Counted from the first letter of the stretch, positions 33,291 through 45,126 are shown. The stretch is 64,000 nucleotides of DNA from Bufo bufo (GCF_905171765.1 NC_053391.1:657605750-657669749), one strand, 5' to 3'. Numbers and translations: made by a program. The notes: a model not told the origin generated them from the sequence alone.

Positions 33291-33399
33291 CATATTGGGC
33301 ATCGTCGCGTGCGTAAAAGTCGTCGCTATAAAAATAACTTTTGCCCAAACGCCTCGGATGAACGGTGTTAAAAATATAAAATAAAAACGGTGCCAAAAC

Positions 33400-35870
33400 A
33401 CCCATTTTTGGGCAAAATTTCCATTTGAATCCTTTTTGCCGGTAATAAAGCTAGGGTTAACAGCCAAACAAAACTCAATATTTATGGCCCTGATTCTGTA
33501 GTTTGCAGAAACACCCCATATGTGGTCGTAAATGGCTATATAGCCGCACGGCAGGGCATAGAACGAAGGGAACTCCATATGGTTTCTGGAAGGCAGATTT
33601 TGATGGACAGTTTTTTTTTTGACACCATGTCCCATTAGAAGCCCCCCCTGATGTAGCCTAGACTAGAAACTCCAAAAAAGTGACCCCATCTAAGAAACTA
33701 CACCCCTCAAGGTATTCAAAAGTTACTTTACAAACTACGTTAACCCTTTAGGTGTTCCACAAAACTAAATAGCGAATGTAGAAACAATTTTAGAATTTAA
33801 TTTTTTTGTTACATTGCCTCAAAAAGAGTAATATAGAGCAACCAAAAATCTAATTTACCCCTAAAATAGTCCCAAAACAACAACCACCTTATCCCATAGT
33901 TTCCTAGATGGGGTCACTTTTATGGAGTTTCTACTCTAGGGGTGCATCAGGGGGCTTGAAAGGGTACATGGTGTCAATAAACCAGTCCAGCAAAATCTGC
34001 CTTCCAAAAACCATATGACATTCCCCTTCTTCTATGTCCTGCCGTTTAGCCAAACAGTAGTTTACGACCACATATGGGGTGTTTTTGCAAACTACAGAAT
34101 CAGGGCAACCCATTTTGAGTGTTGTTTGGCAGTTAACCCTTGTTTTACTCCTGGAAAAAATGTATTATATTGGAAACTTTTCCAAAAAATAGAAATTTCA
34201 AAATTGTTTCTCCATCTGCCATTAACTCTTGTGGAACACCTAAAGGGTTAACAAAGTTTGTAAACCCAGTTTTGAATACCTTGAGGGGTGTACTTTCTTA
34301 GATGGAGTCACTTTTTTGAAATTTCTATTCTAGGGGTGCAACAGGGGGCTTCAAATGGGACATGGTATAAACAAAACCAGTCCTGCCAAATCTGCCTTCC
34401 AAAACCCATATGGCGTTCCCCTCCTTCTATGTGCTACCGTTCGGCCAAACAGTAGTTTACGACCACATATGGGGTGTTTTTGCAAACTACAGAATCAGGG
34501 CAACCCATTTTGAGTGTTGTTTGGCAGTTAACCCTTGTTTTACTCCTGGAAAAAATTGATTATATTGGAAACTTTTCCAAAAAATAGAAATTTCAAAATT
34601 GTTTCTCCATCTGCCATTAACTCTTGTGGAACACCTAAAGGGTTAACAAAGTTTGTAAACCCAGTTTTGAATACCTTGAGGGGTGTACTTTCTTAGATGG
34701 AGTCACTTTTTTGAAATTTCTATTCTAGGGGTGCAACAGGGGGCTTCAAATGGGACATGGTATAAACAAAACCAGTCCTGCCAAATCTGCCTTCCAAAAC
34801 CCATATGGCGTTCCCCTCCTTCTATGTGCTACCGTTCGGCCAAACAGTAGTTTACGACCACATATGGGGTGTTTTTGCAAACTACAGAATCAGGGCAACC
34901 CATTTTGAGTGTTGTTTGGCAGTTAACCCTTGTTTTACTCCTGGAAAAAATTGATTATATTGGAAACTTTTCCAAAAAATAGAAATTTCAAAATTGTTTC
35001 TCCATCTGCCATTAACTCTTGTGGAACACCTAAAGGGTTAACAAAGTTTGTAAACCCAGTTTTGAATACCTTGAGGGGTGTACTTTCTTAGATGGAGTCA
35101 CTTTTTTGAAATTTCTATTCTAGGGGTGCAACAGGGGGCTTCAAATGGGACATGGTATAAACAAAACCAGTCCTGCCAAATCTGCCTTCCAAAACCCATA
35201 TGGCGTTCCCCTCCTTCTATGTGCTACCGTTCGGCCAAACAGTAGTTTACGACCACATATGGGGTGTTTTTGCAAACTACAGATTCAGGGCAACCCATTT
35301 TGAGTGTTGTTTGGCAGTTAACCCTTGTTTTACTCCTGGAAAAAATGTATTATATTGGAAACTTTTCCAAAAAATAGAAATTTCAAAATTGTTTCTCCAT
35401 CTGCCATTAACTCTTGTGGAACACCTAAAGGGTTAACAAAGTTTGTAAACCCAGTTTTGAATACCTTGAGGGGTGTACTTTCTTAGATGGAGTCACTTTT
35501 TTGAAATTTCTATTCTAGGGGTGCAACAGGGGGCTTCAAATGGGACATGGTATAAACAAAACCAGTCCTGCCAAATCTGCCTTCCAAAACCCATATGGTG
35601 TTCCCCTCCTTCTATGTGCTACCGTTCGGCCAAACAGTAGTTTACGACCACATATGGGGTGTTTTTGCAAACTACAGAATCAGGGCAACCCATTTTGAGT
35701 GTTGTTTGGCAGTTAACCCTTGTTTTACTCCTGGAAAAAATTGATTATATTGGAAAATTTTCCAAAAAATAGAAATTTCAAAATTGTTTCTCCATCTGCC
35801 ATTAACTCTTGTGGAAGACCTAAAGGGTTAATAAAGTTTGAAAAAACAGTTTTGAATACCTTGAGGGAGG
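33400..35870. repeat. 395-bp tandem array with an inverted leading unit
   Basis: ACCAGTCC(T/A)GC recurs at 33981, 34376, 34771, 35166 and 35561, exactly 395 apart. Units two to four are almost identical; the first and last are more divergent or partial. The segment 33420-33890 is a diverged copy in the opposite orientation (for example CCCCATATGTGGTCGTAAA against TTTACGACCACATATGGGG), so the array opens with a potential large hairpin. The similar 78-codon frames at 34015 and 35200 and the 190-codon minus frame at 33063 are by-products of the repeat and share no known domain. Confidence 0.9.
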
Positions 35871-36353
35871 TTTCTATTATCTAAGCCTCACAAAGTGACT
35901 TCAAACCTGAACTGGTCCATAAAAAGTGGGATTTTGAAGATTTCTGAAAATTTCAAAATTTGCTTCTAAACTTCTAAGCCTTGTAACATCCCCAAAAAAT
36001 AAAATATCATTCCCAAAACAATTCAAACATGAAGTAGACATATGGGGAATGTAAAATCATCATAATTTTTGGGGGTATTACTATGTATTACAGAAGTAGA
36101 GAAACTGAAAGTTTGAAATTTGCTAATTTTTCAAAATTTATGGTAAAAATTGTATTTTTTTATGCAAAAAAATTAAATTTTTTGACCCAATTTTAGCAGT
36201 GACATGAAGTACAATATGTGACGAAAAAACAATCTCAGAACGGCCTGGGTAAGTCAAAGCGTTTTAAAGTTATGAGCACTTAAAGTGACACTGGTCAGAT
36301 TTCCAAAAAATGGCCTGGTCCTTAAGGTGAAAATGAGCCCGGTCCTTAAGGGG
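35871..36353. other. piggyBac right terminal arm
   Basis: AT-rich single-copy-like arm ending GGTCCTTAAGGTGAAAATGAGCCC and the terminal GTCCTTAAGGGG. The doubled GTCCTTAAGG mirrors the left end. Confidence 0.75.
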
Positions 36354-36509
36354 TTAAAGGCCCGTGAACCAAAGCCATCAAAAATAGGACCCCATTGAAA
36401 TCAATAGGACCCTTTTAAATAGGAGTGCACCTGTCTAACGGCCGTTAAAAACGAGTATACCAAAAGCCATGCAGGGGTTAAAAAAAACCTCACCTCATCC
36501 ACGGGTTTC

Positions 36510-37083
36510 TTAAAGGGTTTCTACCACCAGATTTTGACCTATTTAGCTGTCAGACACTAGCGATCTGCTAGTGTCTGCTCTACCTAACCATGCTATTGTA
36601 ATCCCTTTCTCTGCAGCGGTTACCCTAAAAAAGAAACTTTTATTGCTATGCAAATGAGCCTCTAGGTGCTATGGGGGCGTCTTTTCAGCACCTAGAGGCT
36701 CCGTCCACTCACCATGTCTGCCGCCCAGCTCGTCCCTCCAGCCCGCCCCTCTCCTCTAGATTGACAGCCTCCATCGCATTCATCGCGGCCGAATTCTCGC
36801 GCCTGCTCGTGTGCGTCTGTATTCGGCGCAGGCGCAGTGGAGATGCCGGCTCAGGGAGCGGTCCGACAGTCACTGTGCCTGCGCCGAATACAGAAGCACG
36901 CGGCGCAGGTGCGAGAATTCGGCCGCGATGGAGGCTCATTTGCATAGCAATAAAAGTTTCTTTTTTAGGTTAACCGCAGCAGAGAAAGGGATTACAATAG
37001 CATGGTTAGGTACAGCAGACACTAGCAGATCGCTAGTGTCAGACAGCTAATTAGGTCAAAATGTGGTGGTAGAAACCCTTTAA
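36510..37083. mobile_element. T2-like MITE with long inverted ends
   Basis: TTAAAGGGTTTCTACCACCA at the left; the complement ends at the TTAA at 37080-37083. Arms of over 150 bases pair (AGACACTAGCGATCTGCTAG, GCTATTGTAATCCCTTTCTC, TTATTGCTATGCAAATGAGC). The centre is GC-rich with GAATTCGGCC-type inverted segments. It is non-coding. Confidence 0.85.
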
Positions 37084-37483
37084 GGGGGTTTTCCAGTCTC
37101 ATTCTCTGACCTGTTAGTTGCATGATGTAAACTGTAGTGACTGTATTTGTGAGTTATAACCTCCCTTCTGATCCTCAGCTGTGTCATGTGACCAGCACTC
37201 TGATCTCCAAGTGACACAAGACAGGAAGTCAGTGACTTCTCTATTCTTCCCTATGAGACTGACATTGAGGCTCCCATAGGAATAGATAGAGAAACTGGCT
37301 TACTGTCCACATATAGGATGCTGTGATTTGGAGATCAGAGTGCTGGTTGCATGACACAGCTGAGGATCAGAAGGGAGGTTATAACTCACAAATACAGTCA
37401 CTGGTAAGAAGATGACCGTCACTACAAATTACATCATGCAACTTTCTAACAGGTCAGAGAATGAGACTGGAAAACCCCCTTAA
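37080..37483. mobile_element. second T2-like MITE sharing a TTAA
   Basis: TTAAGGGGGTTTTCCAGTC and its complement GACTGGAAAACCCCCTTAA form the ends. Its left TTAA is the right TTAA of the previous element. The arms hold ATTCTCTGACCTGTTAG, AGTTATAACCTCCCTTCTGA and GATCTCCAA. Confidence 0.85.
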
Positions 37484-37504
37484 GAAACCGGTGGATGAGG
37501 TGAG

Positions 37505-38598
37505 TTTACTTCCTTTCTAAAAGAGAATAAAACATTTTGTGGAAGTGCTTCTTTAAGAAAACAGCTGATCGCTGGAGGTCAGGATGTTGGTCCTCCACTA
37601 ATCTGATATCAATAACCTAGCCTGAGGATTGGTCATTAATATCTACAGGCTGGAAACTCCTTTTTAAAGGGATTTTCCAGAGGTAGAAAAATATGGCTGC
37701 TTTTAAAAAAAAAAAAAAAAACAGTGCCACACCTGTCCAGTGGCTGTGTGTGGTACTGCAGCTCAGTCATATTCACTTTAGAGGAGCTGTGCTGAAATAC
37801 CAGAGAGAACCCATAGACAGGTGGAGGTAATCCTTCAATGACCCTGTGAAGGTGAAGACTTAGTACTTTTTTTTTTGCATTTTGCAAAAACTTTATTGTA
37901 ATAAGTAATCGCCCAATCCAGCCGATTTGCTTGCAATGTTTTTTTGTAATAATGCAGGAAAACATCTCTTCTGTATTACACCCACTGAGCAGTCACAGGG
38001 GGCAGCGCATCAAACCCGCTGGCAGGATTATTACCCAGAAGGTAGCGGCAGGACCCCCGTGTGCCGAAAACATTTCTGAGTAGAGATGCAAATACAGAGA
38101 GTAAAATCAGGCAGCAGCAGGACGCCATTAATAATGGAAGGAGATTATACGGCCTCGCATCCCGTATCTGCAGCCTCCATACATTACCAGCACCGTGATA
38201 CAATGCAGACAACCAGATCATCCTATACGGCGGCCACTTCAGGGCTGAGATTAACCCCCGCCACCCCGCTTCCCGCCATGCATTTAATAGAATTGACATT
38301 TCCTAGCGGACTGATTGGGACGGCAGTTTATAACAAGTGCGGCGAACGGTGTCGCAGTCTTGCAGTAAGATAATGCCGTTCTGTTGTGAGCCTCCCTGGA
38401 CTGGATTTACAATCCTAATTTCCTCCTCAAGTTAAGAAACATTAAAATGTCTCTTAGCTCAATTAGGCGCCAGCCCGCCGCATAAATATTACTCTGATAT
38501 TCATCGCCGGCGTTCCGAGAATCCATTACAGGGGATTTATTATTTTTTTTTAAGGTGTCAGTGATGCTGCAGCTGTGGAAAATAAGGGGAAGGGGGGG
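37505..38598. other. unassigned; repeat-poor 38000-38550
   Basis: A T2-like left end, TTAAAGGGATTTTCCAGAGG (37664), has no clear partner. 37755-37800 holds the CTGCAGCTCAG hairpin repeat. 38000-38550 has no repeat I recognise and contains AT-core motifs (TTAATAATGG, CTCAATTAGGC), so it is a candidate conserved non-coding segment. No gene is supported. Confidence 0.35.
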
Positions 38599-38605
38599 GA
38601 AGATT

Positions 38606-38767
38606 TATCAAACTGGTGAAAAGTAGAACTGGCTTAGTCGCCCATAGCAACCAATCAGATTCCTCCTTTCATTTTCCAAAGGAGCTGTAAATAATGAAAG
38701 GTGGAATCTGATTGGTTGCTATGGGCGACTAAACCAGTTCTACTTTATACCAGTTTGATAAATCTCC
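38606..38767. mobile_element. short palindromic MITE (AGATTTATCA type)
   Basis: GAAGATTTATCAAACTGG and CCAGTTTGATAAATCTCC are the ends. The inner arms, GCCCATAGCAACCAATCAGA and its complement, match the copy at 6983-7135. Confidence 0.7.
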
Positions 38768-38885
38768 CCCAACTATTTGCACAGGACTAGATTATAGGAA
38801 AAAAGGCAACTACCACCGAAAGGACCCCAAGGCCTCTTCACTTTGTGTCACAGCAACTACAAGTCTCTGAGAATGAGCACTGTTA

Positions 38886-39358
38886 GGCCTCTTTCACACG
38901 ACCGTTTTTTTTTTTTCCCGTTTACGGGCCTTTTTTTGCGTTCCGTATACGGAACCATTCATTTCAATGGTTCCTCAAAAAAAAACAAAAAACGGTATGT
39001 ACTCCGTATGCATTCCGTTTCCATATTTCCGTTCCGTTGAAGGATAGAACATGCCCTATTATTGCCCGCAAATCACGTTCCGTGGCTCCATTCAAGTCAA
39101 TGGGTCCGCAAAAAAAAGGAACACATACGGAAATGCATCCGTATGTCTTCCGTATCCGTTACGTTTTTTTGCGGAACCATCTATTGAAAATGTTATGCCC
39201 AGCCCAATTTTTTCTATGTAATTACTGTATGCTGTATATGCCATACGGAAAAACGGAACGGAAACAGAGACACAACGGAAAGAAAAAACGGAACAACGGA
39301 TCTGTGAAAAACGGACCGCAAAACACTGAAAAAGCCATACGGTCGTGTGAAAGAGGCC
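38886..39358. mobile_element. Harbinger-like MITE, family 2, intact
   Basis: TTA at 38883-38885 and 39359-39361. The ends GGCCTCTTTCACACGACCG and CGGTCGTGTGAAAGAGGCC are exact complements. It is an uninterrupted relative of the nested element at 1540-2026. Confidence 0.88.
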
Positions 39359-39361
39359 TTA

Positions 39362-39899
39362 CCTGGACATTGTCATTTAGACAGCATATGGGGATAATAT
39401 TATTATAACTATTTTAAATAATTTTTATAATGCCACCATATTTTGTGGCGCAATACACAAATCATCATCATTCACATTAGTACCTGTCCCCAGTGGGGCT
39501 CACAATTAGAAATTCCAAATGAAAGGGGTTCTCCTGAAGAAGGATATTGATGACCTATGGACAAATCATCAGATCGGTTTGGGCGCGATTTAAGATACTG
39601 CAGGTCATCAGGTTGGTGGGGGTTCCGGATTAGGATCATGTCGGCGGAGGTCTGACTCCCAGCACCCCCCGCCTATAAGCTGTTTGATCCTAGGTTGGTG
39701 GCGTCATGGTCATTAGTCACATGGCCTATGTGCAGCTCAGTCCCATTCATGTGAATCGGCCTGGACTGCAATACCTAGCATGGCCACTATACAATGTATG
39801 GTGCTGTGTTTGGTATGTTGTGAAGAAACAGCTGATCAGTGACGGGAATCGGACCCCAACGATCAGATACCGATATTGTGCTCCTCCCTGAAAACCGCT
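39362..39899. other. unassigned
   Basis: Contains a GCAGCTCAGTCCCATTC repeat core near 39733. No gene or definable element ends. Confidence 0.35.
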
Positions 39900-40281
39900 T
39901 TAAAGAGGACCTTTCATGGGTCCAGACATTATGAAATAAGTAGGGCCAGTGCGGCTCCCTGGATGTGCCGCCATCCAATCACAGCGCAGAGCGTCACAGC
40001 CAGGGAGAAGGTGAGTTTTTTTTTCTCTCCCAGGCTGTGACGCTCTGCGCTGTGATGGGACCGTGCCGGGAGTCAGGGAGGAGGAGACGCCCATTGAGAA
40101 ACAGGACAGTCTCCTCCTCCCTGTACCGATGATATTTATTACCATAGCAGGCGGGAAAAGTAAAAGGGGGTCACAGCGGGGGAACGGAGTGCCGGACAGA
40201 TAAGCTAGTAAGTGATCTTACATGCCTGCACAACCCCCTACTTATTTCATAATGTCTGGAGCCATGAAAGGTCCTCTTCAA
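39900..40281. mobile_element. palindromic T2-like MITE
   Basis: TTAAAGAGGACCTTTCATGG at the left is matched by CCATGAAAGGTCCTCTTCAA at the right. The next arms contain TCCAGACATTATGAAATAAG and its complement, then a GCGTCACAGCC inverted pair. One end of the TTAA has mutated. Confidence 0.75.
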
Positions 40282-40542
40282 CCTATTGTTTTTGGAGTGT
40301 GAAAGAAAACCAGAGGACCTGGAGGAAACCCAAACAAACATCAGGAGAACATACAAATTCCAGGCAGATGTTACTCTGCTATAGGGAAACAGGGCTAACC
40401 ACTGGGACACTCTGGGGTATTATTAGTGCATTAGGCGGCATTATTATTTAGGCACTATATAGCACTTATTTTGGGCATTGTGGTGGCATCCTTGTGTGCA
40501 CTGTAGGGTGGAATTTTTTTGGACACTGCATTATGCTGTTAT
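40282..40542. other. unassigned
   Basis: Short AT-rich stretch with (TTA)-like repeats near 40420-40450. Confidence 0.4.
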
Positions 40543-40864
40543 GGCCTCATGCACACGACCGTATGTGTTTTGCGGTCCGAAAAATAGATGACGTCCGTAA
40601 GGCATCCGTTGTTTTTTTTTTGCGGATCCGTTATTTTTGCGGATCCATTGTAATAATGCCTATCCTTCTCCACAAACTAGAAAAAAATAGGACATGCACA
40701 ATTTTTTTTTGCGGGGCTACGGAACGGACATACTGATGCGGACAGCACATGGTGTGCTGTCCGCATTTTTTGCGGACCTATTGAAATAAACGGGTCTGCA
40801 TCCTATCAGCAAAAAAAAACCCGGAACGGACAAGGAAACAAAATACGGTCGTGTGCATGAGGCC
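40543..40864. mobile_element. Harbinger-like MITE (GCACACGACCG ends)
   Basis: TAT at 40540-40542 and 40865-40867. GGCCTCATGCACACGACCGT and its exact complement form the ends. The interior is rich in TTTTGCGGATCCG. Confidence 0.82.
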
Positions 40865-40889
40865 TATTAGTCATGTTTTAACACATTAT

Positions 40890-41225
40890 GGGCTCATTCA
40901 CGCGACCGTGTGAAGCCCGTGCCCGTATTGCGGACCGCATTTGCGGATCCGCAATACACGGGTCCCGTTCCGTGGCCATTCCGCATCACGGAACACTGCG
41001 GAAGCACTACGGAGTGCTTTCTGAGGTTCCGTTTCGTGCCTCCGCACCGCAAAAAGATAGAGCTTGCTCTATCTTTTTGCGGAACGGAGGGATCGCGAAC
41101 CCATTCAAGTGAATGGGGCCGCGATCTCTATGTGGCTGCCACACGGCAGGTGCCTGTGCTTAGCAGACCGCAATTTGCGGCCCACATCACGGGCACGGGC
41201 TTCACACGGTCATGTGAACGAGCCC
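40890..41225. mobile_element. Harbinger-like MITE (GGGCTCATTC ends)
   Basis: TAT at 40887-40889 and 41226-41228. GGGCTCATTCACGCGACCG and its near-complement form the ends. The interior contains the hairpin AAAAAGATAGAGC/GCTCTATCTTTTT. Confidence 0.8.
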
Positions 41226-41228
41226 TAT

Positions 41229-42467
41229 AGCTTTATTTTTTCAGATTTTATCCATAGGTTTTTTCTTTGTTTCAAAATTTGGTCTAGATTGGTAGATGGT
41301 CTTCTCAAAGAGGCGATCTTTTTCACGTTGAAGCTTAAGGAAAAAAATGCAACCAAGGACACTTACCAAAAAGGTCTACCTAGGAAAGAATCATAGAGTC
41401 CATCTCATATTAGTGGATGGTCCTCCTCAGTTGAAATGGGACTGGTGGTATGGCTAGTCATAGTATTTGATGTAAATGGTAATCATTAATGAAAAGAGAG
41501 GTTAGATTCGGGGATGGTTCAGGGGAGGTTGTTTTGAATGATATGGTCAGTTTGACAGAACATGGGGCACTGGGCAACAACCAAAGATAACCTTCTCACC
41601 ATTTTAGAGAGTTTTTCCTCATCCTTTCAAAATGCTTAGTGGTCTAGGGTACTAAAGGTGCCTGGTGGTCTAGAGCAATGAAGGTGACAATGGTAAATAC
41701 AAGTTGCTCCTGGGGACCCTATTCTCAGGAGGCCCAAAAGATATGGAGGCCATGAGCAACTCCTCAATTTTTCATCCTTCTAAAACCAGCTCTGGAGTTT
41801 GGCTTTAATTAATCTGTGAATAAATTTGGGACATATGTTAGAAGGAAGCATCGAGGAGCACTGCGGACCATGTTAGAGGAATGTGACAGAAGGAAAGGGT
41901 TACTGGTTTTATAGCATTGTGTTTGTTTTAGCCGGTGGCACATACAGATTCAGTCATTAGCAGAAGATACCAAGGAAGGAGCATTCATCTGGGAGCGGAC
42001 ATGGGGGTGGTCTTGCTCTACTTGTACTACACTTGGACACACATGCTTATAAGCCTTAGGTATGCACTTTTATAATTTCCATCTATGCTGGAGCCCTGAA
42101 GCTAAGCATCTTGTAATGCAAAACTGCACGTTAGAAGCAGCATGCACACAGCTGACTCGGAGCGGAACGGCGTGACCACACAAGCTATTAACCTCTCGCA
42201 TCGCCATGTTACTCATAAGCCACACTCGTTAAAAATTAGACTTTCCAGAAATGAGCTGGTTTTATTCAACAGTGCAGAAAATGACAACCGGAGTCAAACA
42301 TTACACAACGCGCAAACATGATAAAGGGGGGGGGGGGACATTTCCTGGGCCGAAATATTATCTGACACGCATAATAATGAGGGTGGTTTCACTACAAGCT
42401 CTCGTTCCTCATATGAGTTTTTAAAGGGATTGTCTCACCTCAACAAACCTTCTCTATCTACGGCCTA
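41229..42467. other. unassigned; second T2-like end at 42420
   Basis: 41229-42100 shows no gene or element. 42105-42290 is repeat-poor with mixed composition. A T2-like left end, TTAAAGGGATTGTCTCACC, at 42420 lacks a clear partner. Confidence 0.35.
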
Positions 42468-42981
42468 TTAAAGGGGTTGTCCCACGAAAAATATTGTACA
42501 GTTTTCAAGCCAAGACCTGGATCTGAACACTTTTGTAACTACATGTATTTAAAAATTATGTATAGCCACTGAGTTATTCAATACAATGTATCTGTACAGC
42601 GCCACCTGCTGTTTGTTATTTTTCTTATTTCTTTGTCCTGCTCACTGAGAAGGCCGCACATGCTCAGTTTCATCCTTCAACTGTCTCCTGAGCTGTGATA
42701 GGGAGATCATGGACATGCCTCCTGAGCTATGATAGGAAGAGCTGAGACACGCCCACTGAGCTGTGATAGGGAGAGCATGGACACGCCCCCTGAGTTGCAG
42801 CAGAAAAGACACTCCCCTTGAGCTTCCAGCTTGATATAAATCTAGCAGAGCAATGAATGGGGAGATCTCAGGACCCACGTGAGGTACAGGGCTGGTTCTA
42901 GCTTTGTTAGAAAGAGATAGTCATGTACTATATGATGTCTGATTATCATTTTTTACATTAATCACGGGATAACCCTTTTAA
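42468..42981. mobile_element. T2-like MITE (GCGCCACCTGCTG family) with 3-4 repeat units
   Basis: TTAAAGGGGTTGTCCCACG to CACGGGATAACCCTTTTAA. The interior has TACAGCGCCACCTGCTGTTTG and, at about 42686-42810, degenerate CTGAGCTGTGATAGGGAGA units. The same unit is expanded to about twelve copies at 49073-49830. Confidence 0.8.
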
Positions 42982-43100
42982 GGGATATGGATTTTAGGCT
43001 TGCCTGCTTAGGGACCCACTTCAAGGATTACCAACAAGCAATGGCTCTCCTAGACCCAATCCATCCATGTATTAGATGGTTAGGCATCTGTTATCAGGAT

Positions 43101-43252
43101 CAGTGATGGCCAGTTTGCCGTGTTCGCCTGCGAACACATGCGAGCTGCCATCTTAACTGACAAGTCCGGCGATGCACAGGTAAGTCCTTACCTGTGCCTG
43201 TGCGCGAGCCAGTCTGAAATGAAATGCGGTCACGGCGAACTGGCCATCACTG
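43101..43252. mobile_element. 152-bp hAT-type MITE
   Basis: ATCAGGAT at 43093-43100 is repeated exactly at 43253-43260. The ends CAGTGATGGCCAGTTTGCCG and its near-complement match the hAT pattern of CA(G) ends and 8-bp targets. It is non-coding. Confidence 0.88.
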
Positions 43253-43260
43253 ATCAGGAT

Positions 43261-43976
43261 CAACTCTGGCACAGTGCCTGGTAGGGCTTCCCCAGCTAAT
43301 GAAGAGCCTACCTTCCTCTCTCCTGATCCATTGCTGCCTTTAGGAGACATACATGTTTTAAAAACATATGCAAATTAGGGGTTACGTGCACCAAGGACGT
43401 GCCCTAGGAACTTGGTGCACCCTAGCTCTTGTGCTCTGATTTAGATGCCAGGCCCTGTCAGTGGGACAGTAGAGGAGCTAGGGTGCACCGAGTGGCTGGT
43501 GCCCGTTTAGTGCTCTCCTTTGCCCTGTGCTGGATTGTGCAGGGCAGGGGCTTGTTTGTTTATATTTTCACACTGCTAGGAGGAGGCTTCCGCCTAACAG
43601 TGTTGCCAGTGACTGCATCGGCACTGAAGGGGCGGGCTTTAGCGCTGTCCTAGCCGTTTTATAGGCTAGGGTACCTCTAAAGCCCGCCCATCAGTGCTGG
43701 TGATGTCACTGGCAACACTGCTAGGCGGAAGCCTCCACCTAGCTTACCCTATGAAGAGCCTGGTACGTCACTGGATCTCCAAAAAAGCCTTTGCCCTGCG
43801 CGATTCAGTGCAGGGCAAAGGAGAGCATCGAAGCATAAAATCAGGGGGGCTGCCTGGGAGAAAATGGGGTATGTCCGTGTTCAGCTCTGAACCCGGACAA
43901 CCCCTTTAAATGGGCGCACGTAATACTCAGTTTCCACTGTAGAGGTTTGCCAGAGTTCACAGGAGCAGAACTCATG
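43261..43976. other. palindromic repeat region, ends undefined
   Basis: GCTTCCGCCTAACAGTGTTGCCAGTGAC (43586 on) pairs with a segment around 43708-43736, and GGGCGGGCTTTAG pairs with CTAAAGCCCGCCC. The right end CGGACAACCCCTTTAA (43894-43909) is T2-like; the left end is not clear. Confidence 0.45.
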
Positions 43977-44223
43977 TTAAAGGGGTACCCCTTGTTAGAC
44001 CTTTATGGCATAACCAAAGCATATTCTATAGAAGTCTGGTGGGTGCGGATCCCACCTCTGTAATGACGTCTGCCATGTAAATGGTGGTCGCCTACCAGGA
44101 ACTTGAGGTCTGGAGATGGATCTGAGAACCAGAGGCGAGACCTAGAGCTATCAGATGTTTATGGCCTAAGTAAATACATCTTTGGATATGCTATAAATGT
44201 CTGTGTTGAGGATATCCCTTTGA
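43977..44223. mobile_element. probable T2-like MITE
   Basis: TTAAAGGGGTACCCCTTG at the left and GAGGATATCCCTTTGAA at the right, with internal pairing (CATAACCAAAGCATATTCTATAG against CTATAG-like bases is weak). It is a decayed copy. Confidence 0.4.
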
Positions 44224-45126
44224 ATGAGTCGTCTGTGATTTCCGCCTACAATAAAGAATAATGTGAATTGCCACTTTTGAATCAAAACCCATTCAAAAGA
44301 TGCAGATGACCCCAATATCTTACCCTTTCACTCACATGGGTGAGATATAGGACTTGTTCATTTGGGTGCTGAAGAGTCAAAGAAGCAAGAACATTTTCTC
44401 AGGCACCAGCTGCAAAATACTGCCGGGATTCGGGCATGAATAGCGTCATCCTGCGGGACAGCATACTGCTGCATGCGATTCATAAAATGAGTTCCCTTTA
44501 GTTCATGTCCATGCAAAAATATAGGATTACACACAAAAAAAAAAAGGAACTCAGAAGCGAAGGCAGAGGGGCATGCTGGGAAATCAGTCTGCGAGTAATT
44601 GCTGCTTTCTATTCTGGTTCAGTAAAAGCTAATTACAGGTGTCTCCGAGATGGGAAGTTCAGCGCCTTTATTATAAGCAACATGTCATTCCATTATACGG
44701 TGAAGGAGAAAGTGAAGAAGATGGCGGACTGTTTTCTTCTGCCGCATGACATTAGATCTGAGCTCTTACGTGTCGCAGCACGCAACAAAATGTATGGGGG
44801 TTCAGGAGGAGTTGATCGGATATGAAATCATGTCACAGTCATCCAGCTTGTTGTGGGACTATCATTGAGACCGCTTCTGGTCCAAAACTTTCTTTGTGCC
44901 ACAGTTCTGGAGGATTTGACCACTTCACAGACCACGTGATGGTGTGGGGCCCCAGGGATAAGAAGGTCCTTTGTCAGCCAGGTTATCTCGGAGGGGATTC
45001 CTCTATTCACCCTGGCGGTGTGGGGCTGGCAGGAGCAACAAAGTGGTGTCATTGTGCCCAAGAGATCTGCAACGTTTGGCATGGAAACGTGGGCAGGCTA
45101 GATGAGTATTCATTTCCGAGACGCTA
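44224..45126. other. unassigned; repeat-poor 44555-44760
   Basis: 44555-44760 lacks repeats and carries homeodomain-type cores (GTAATTGC, GCTAATTAC). The frames at 44505-45127 have no domain. It is a candidate non-coding conserved segment, untested. Confidence 0.3.

Larger units (their letters stand above)
30156..36353 (+). mobile_element. complete piggyBac-like transposon, about 6.2 kb
   Basis: TTAA at 30152-30155 and 36354-36357 flanks inverted ends CCCCTTAAGGAC and GTCCTTAAGGGG. A second GTCCTTAAGG copy sits just inside each end. It contains one open transposase frame (31213-33012), a left arm of about 1.06 kb with stacked hairpins, and a right arm of about 3.3 kb that is mostly a 395-bp tandem array. 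A small hAT MITE has inserted just after the gene. TTAA targets and CCCTTAA-like ends are piggyBac hallmarks. It is much longer than the usual 2.5-3 kb piggyBac because of the array. Confidence 0.93.
36489..37504. repeat. outer palindrome split at its central TTAA
   Basis: CACCTCATCCACGGGTTTC (36491-36509) and the complement of CACCTCATCCACCGGTTTC (at 37484-37502) differ by one base and meet at TTAA. Without the two T2-like elements they would form one hairpin centred on TTTCTTAAGAAA. Confidence 0.7.

Noticed and set aside
33063..33635. 190-codon minus frame in the piggyBac right arm
   Set aside because: Spans the hAT MITE and the inverted array unit; similarity to the 78-codon frames comes from the repeat, with no known domain.
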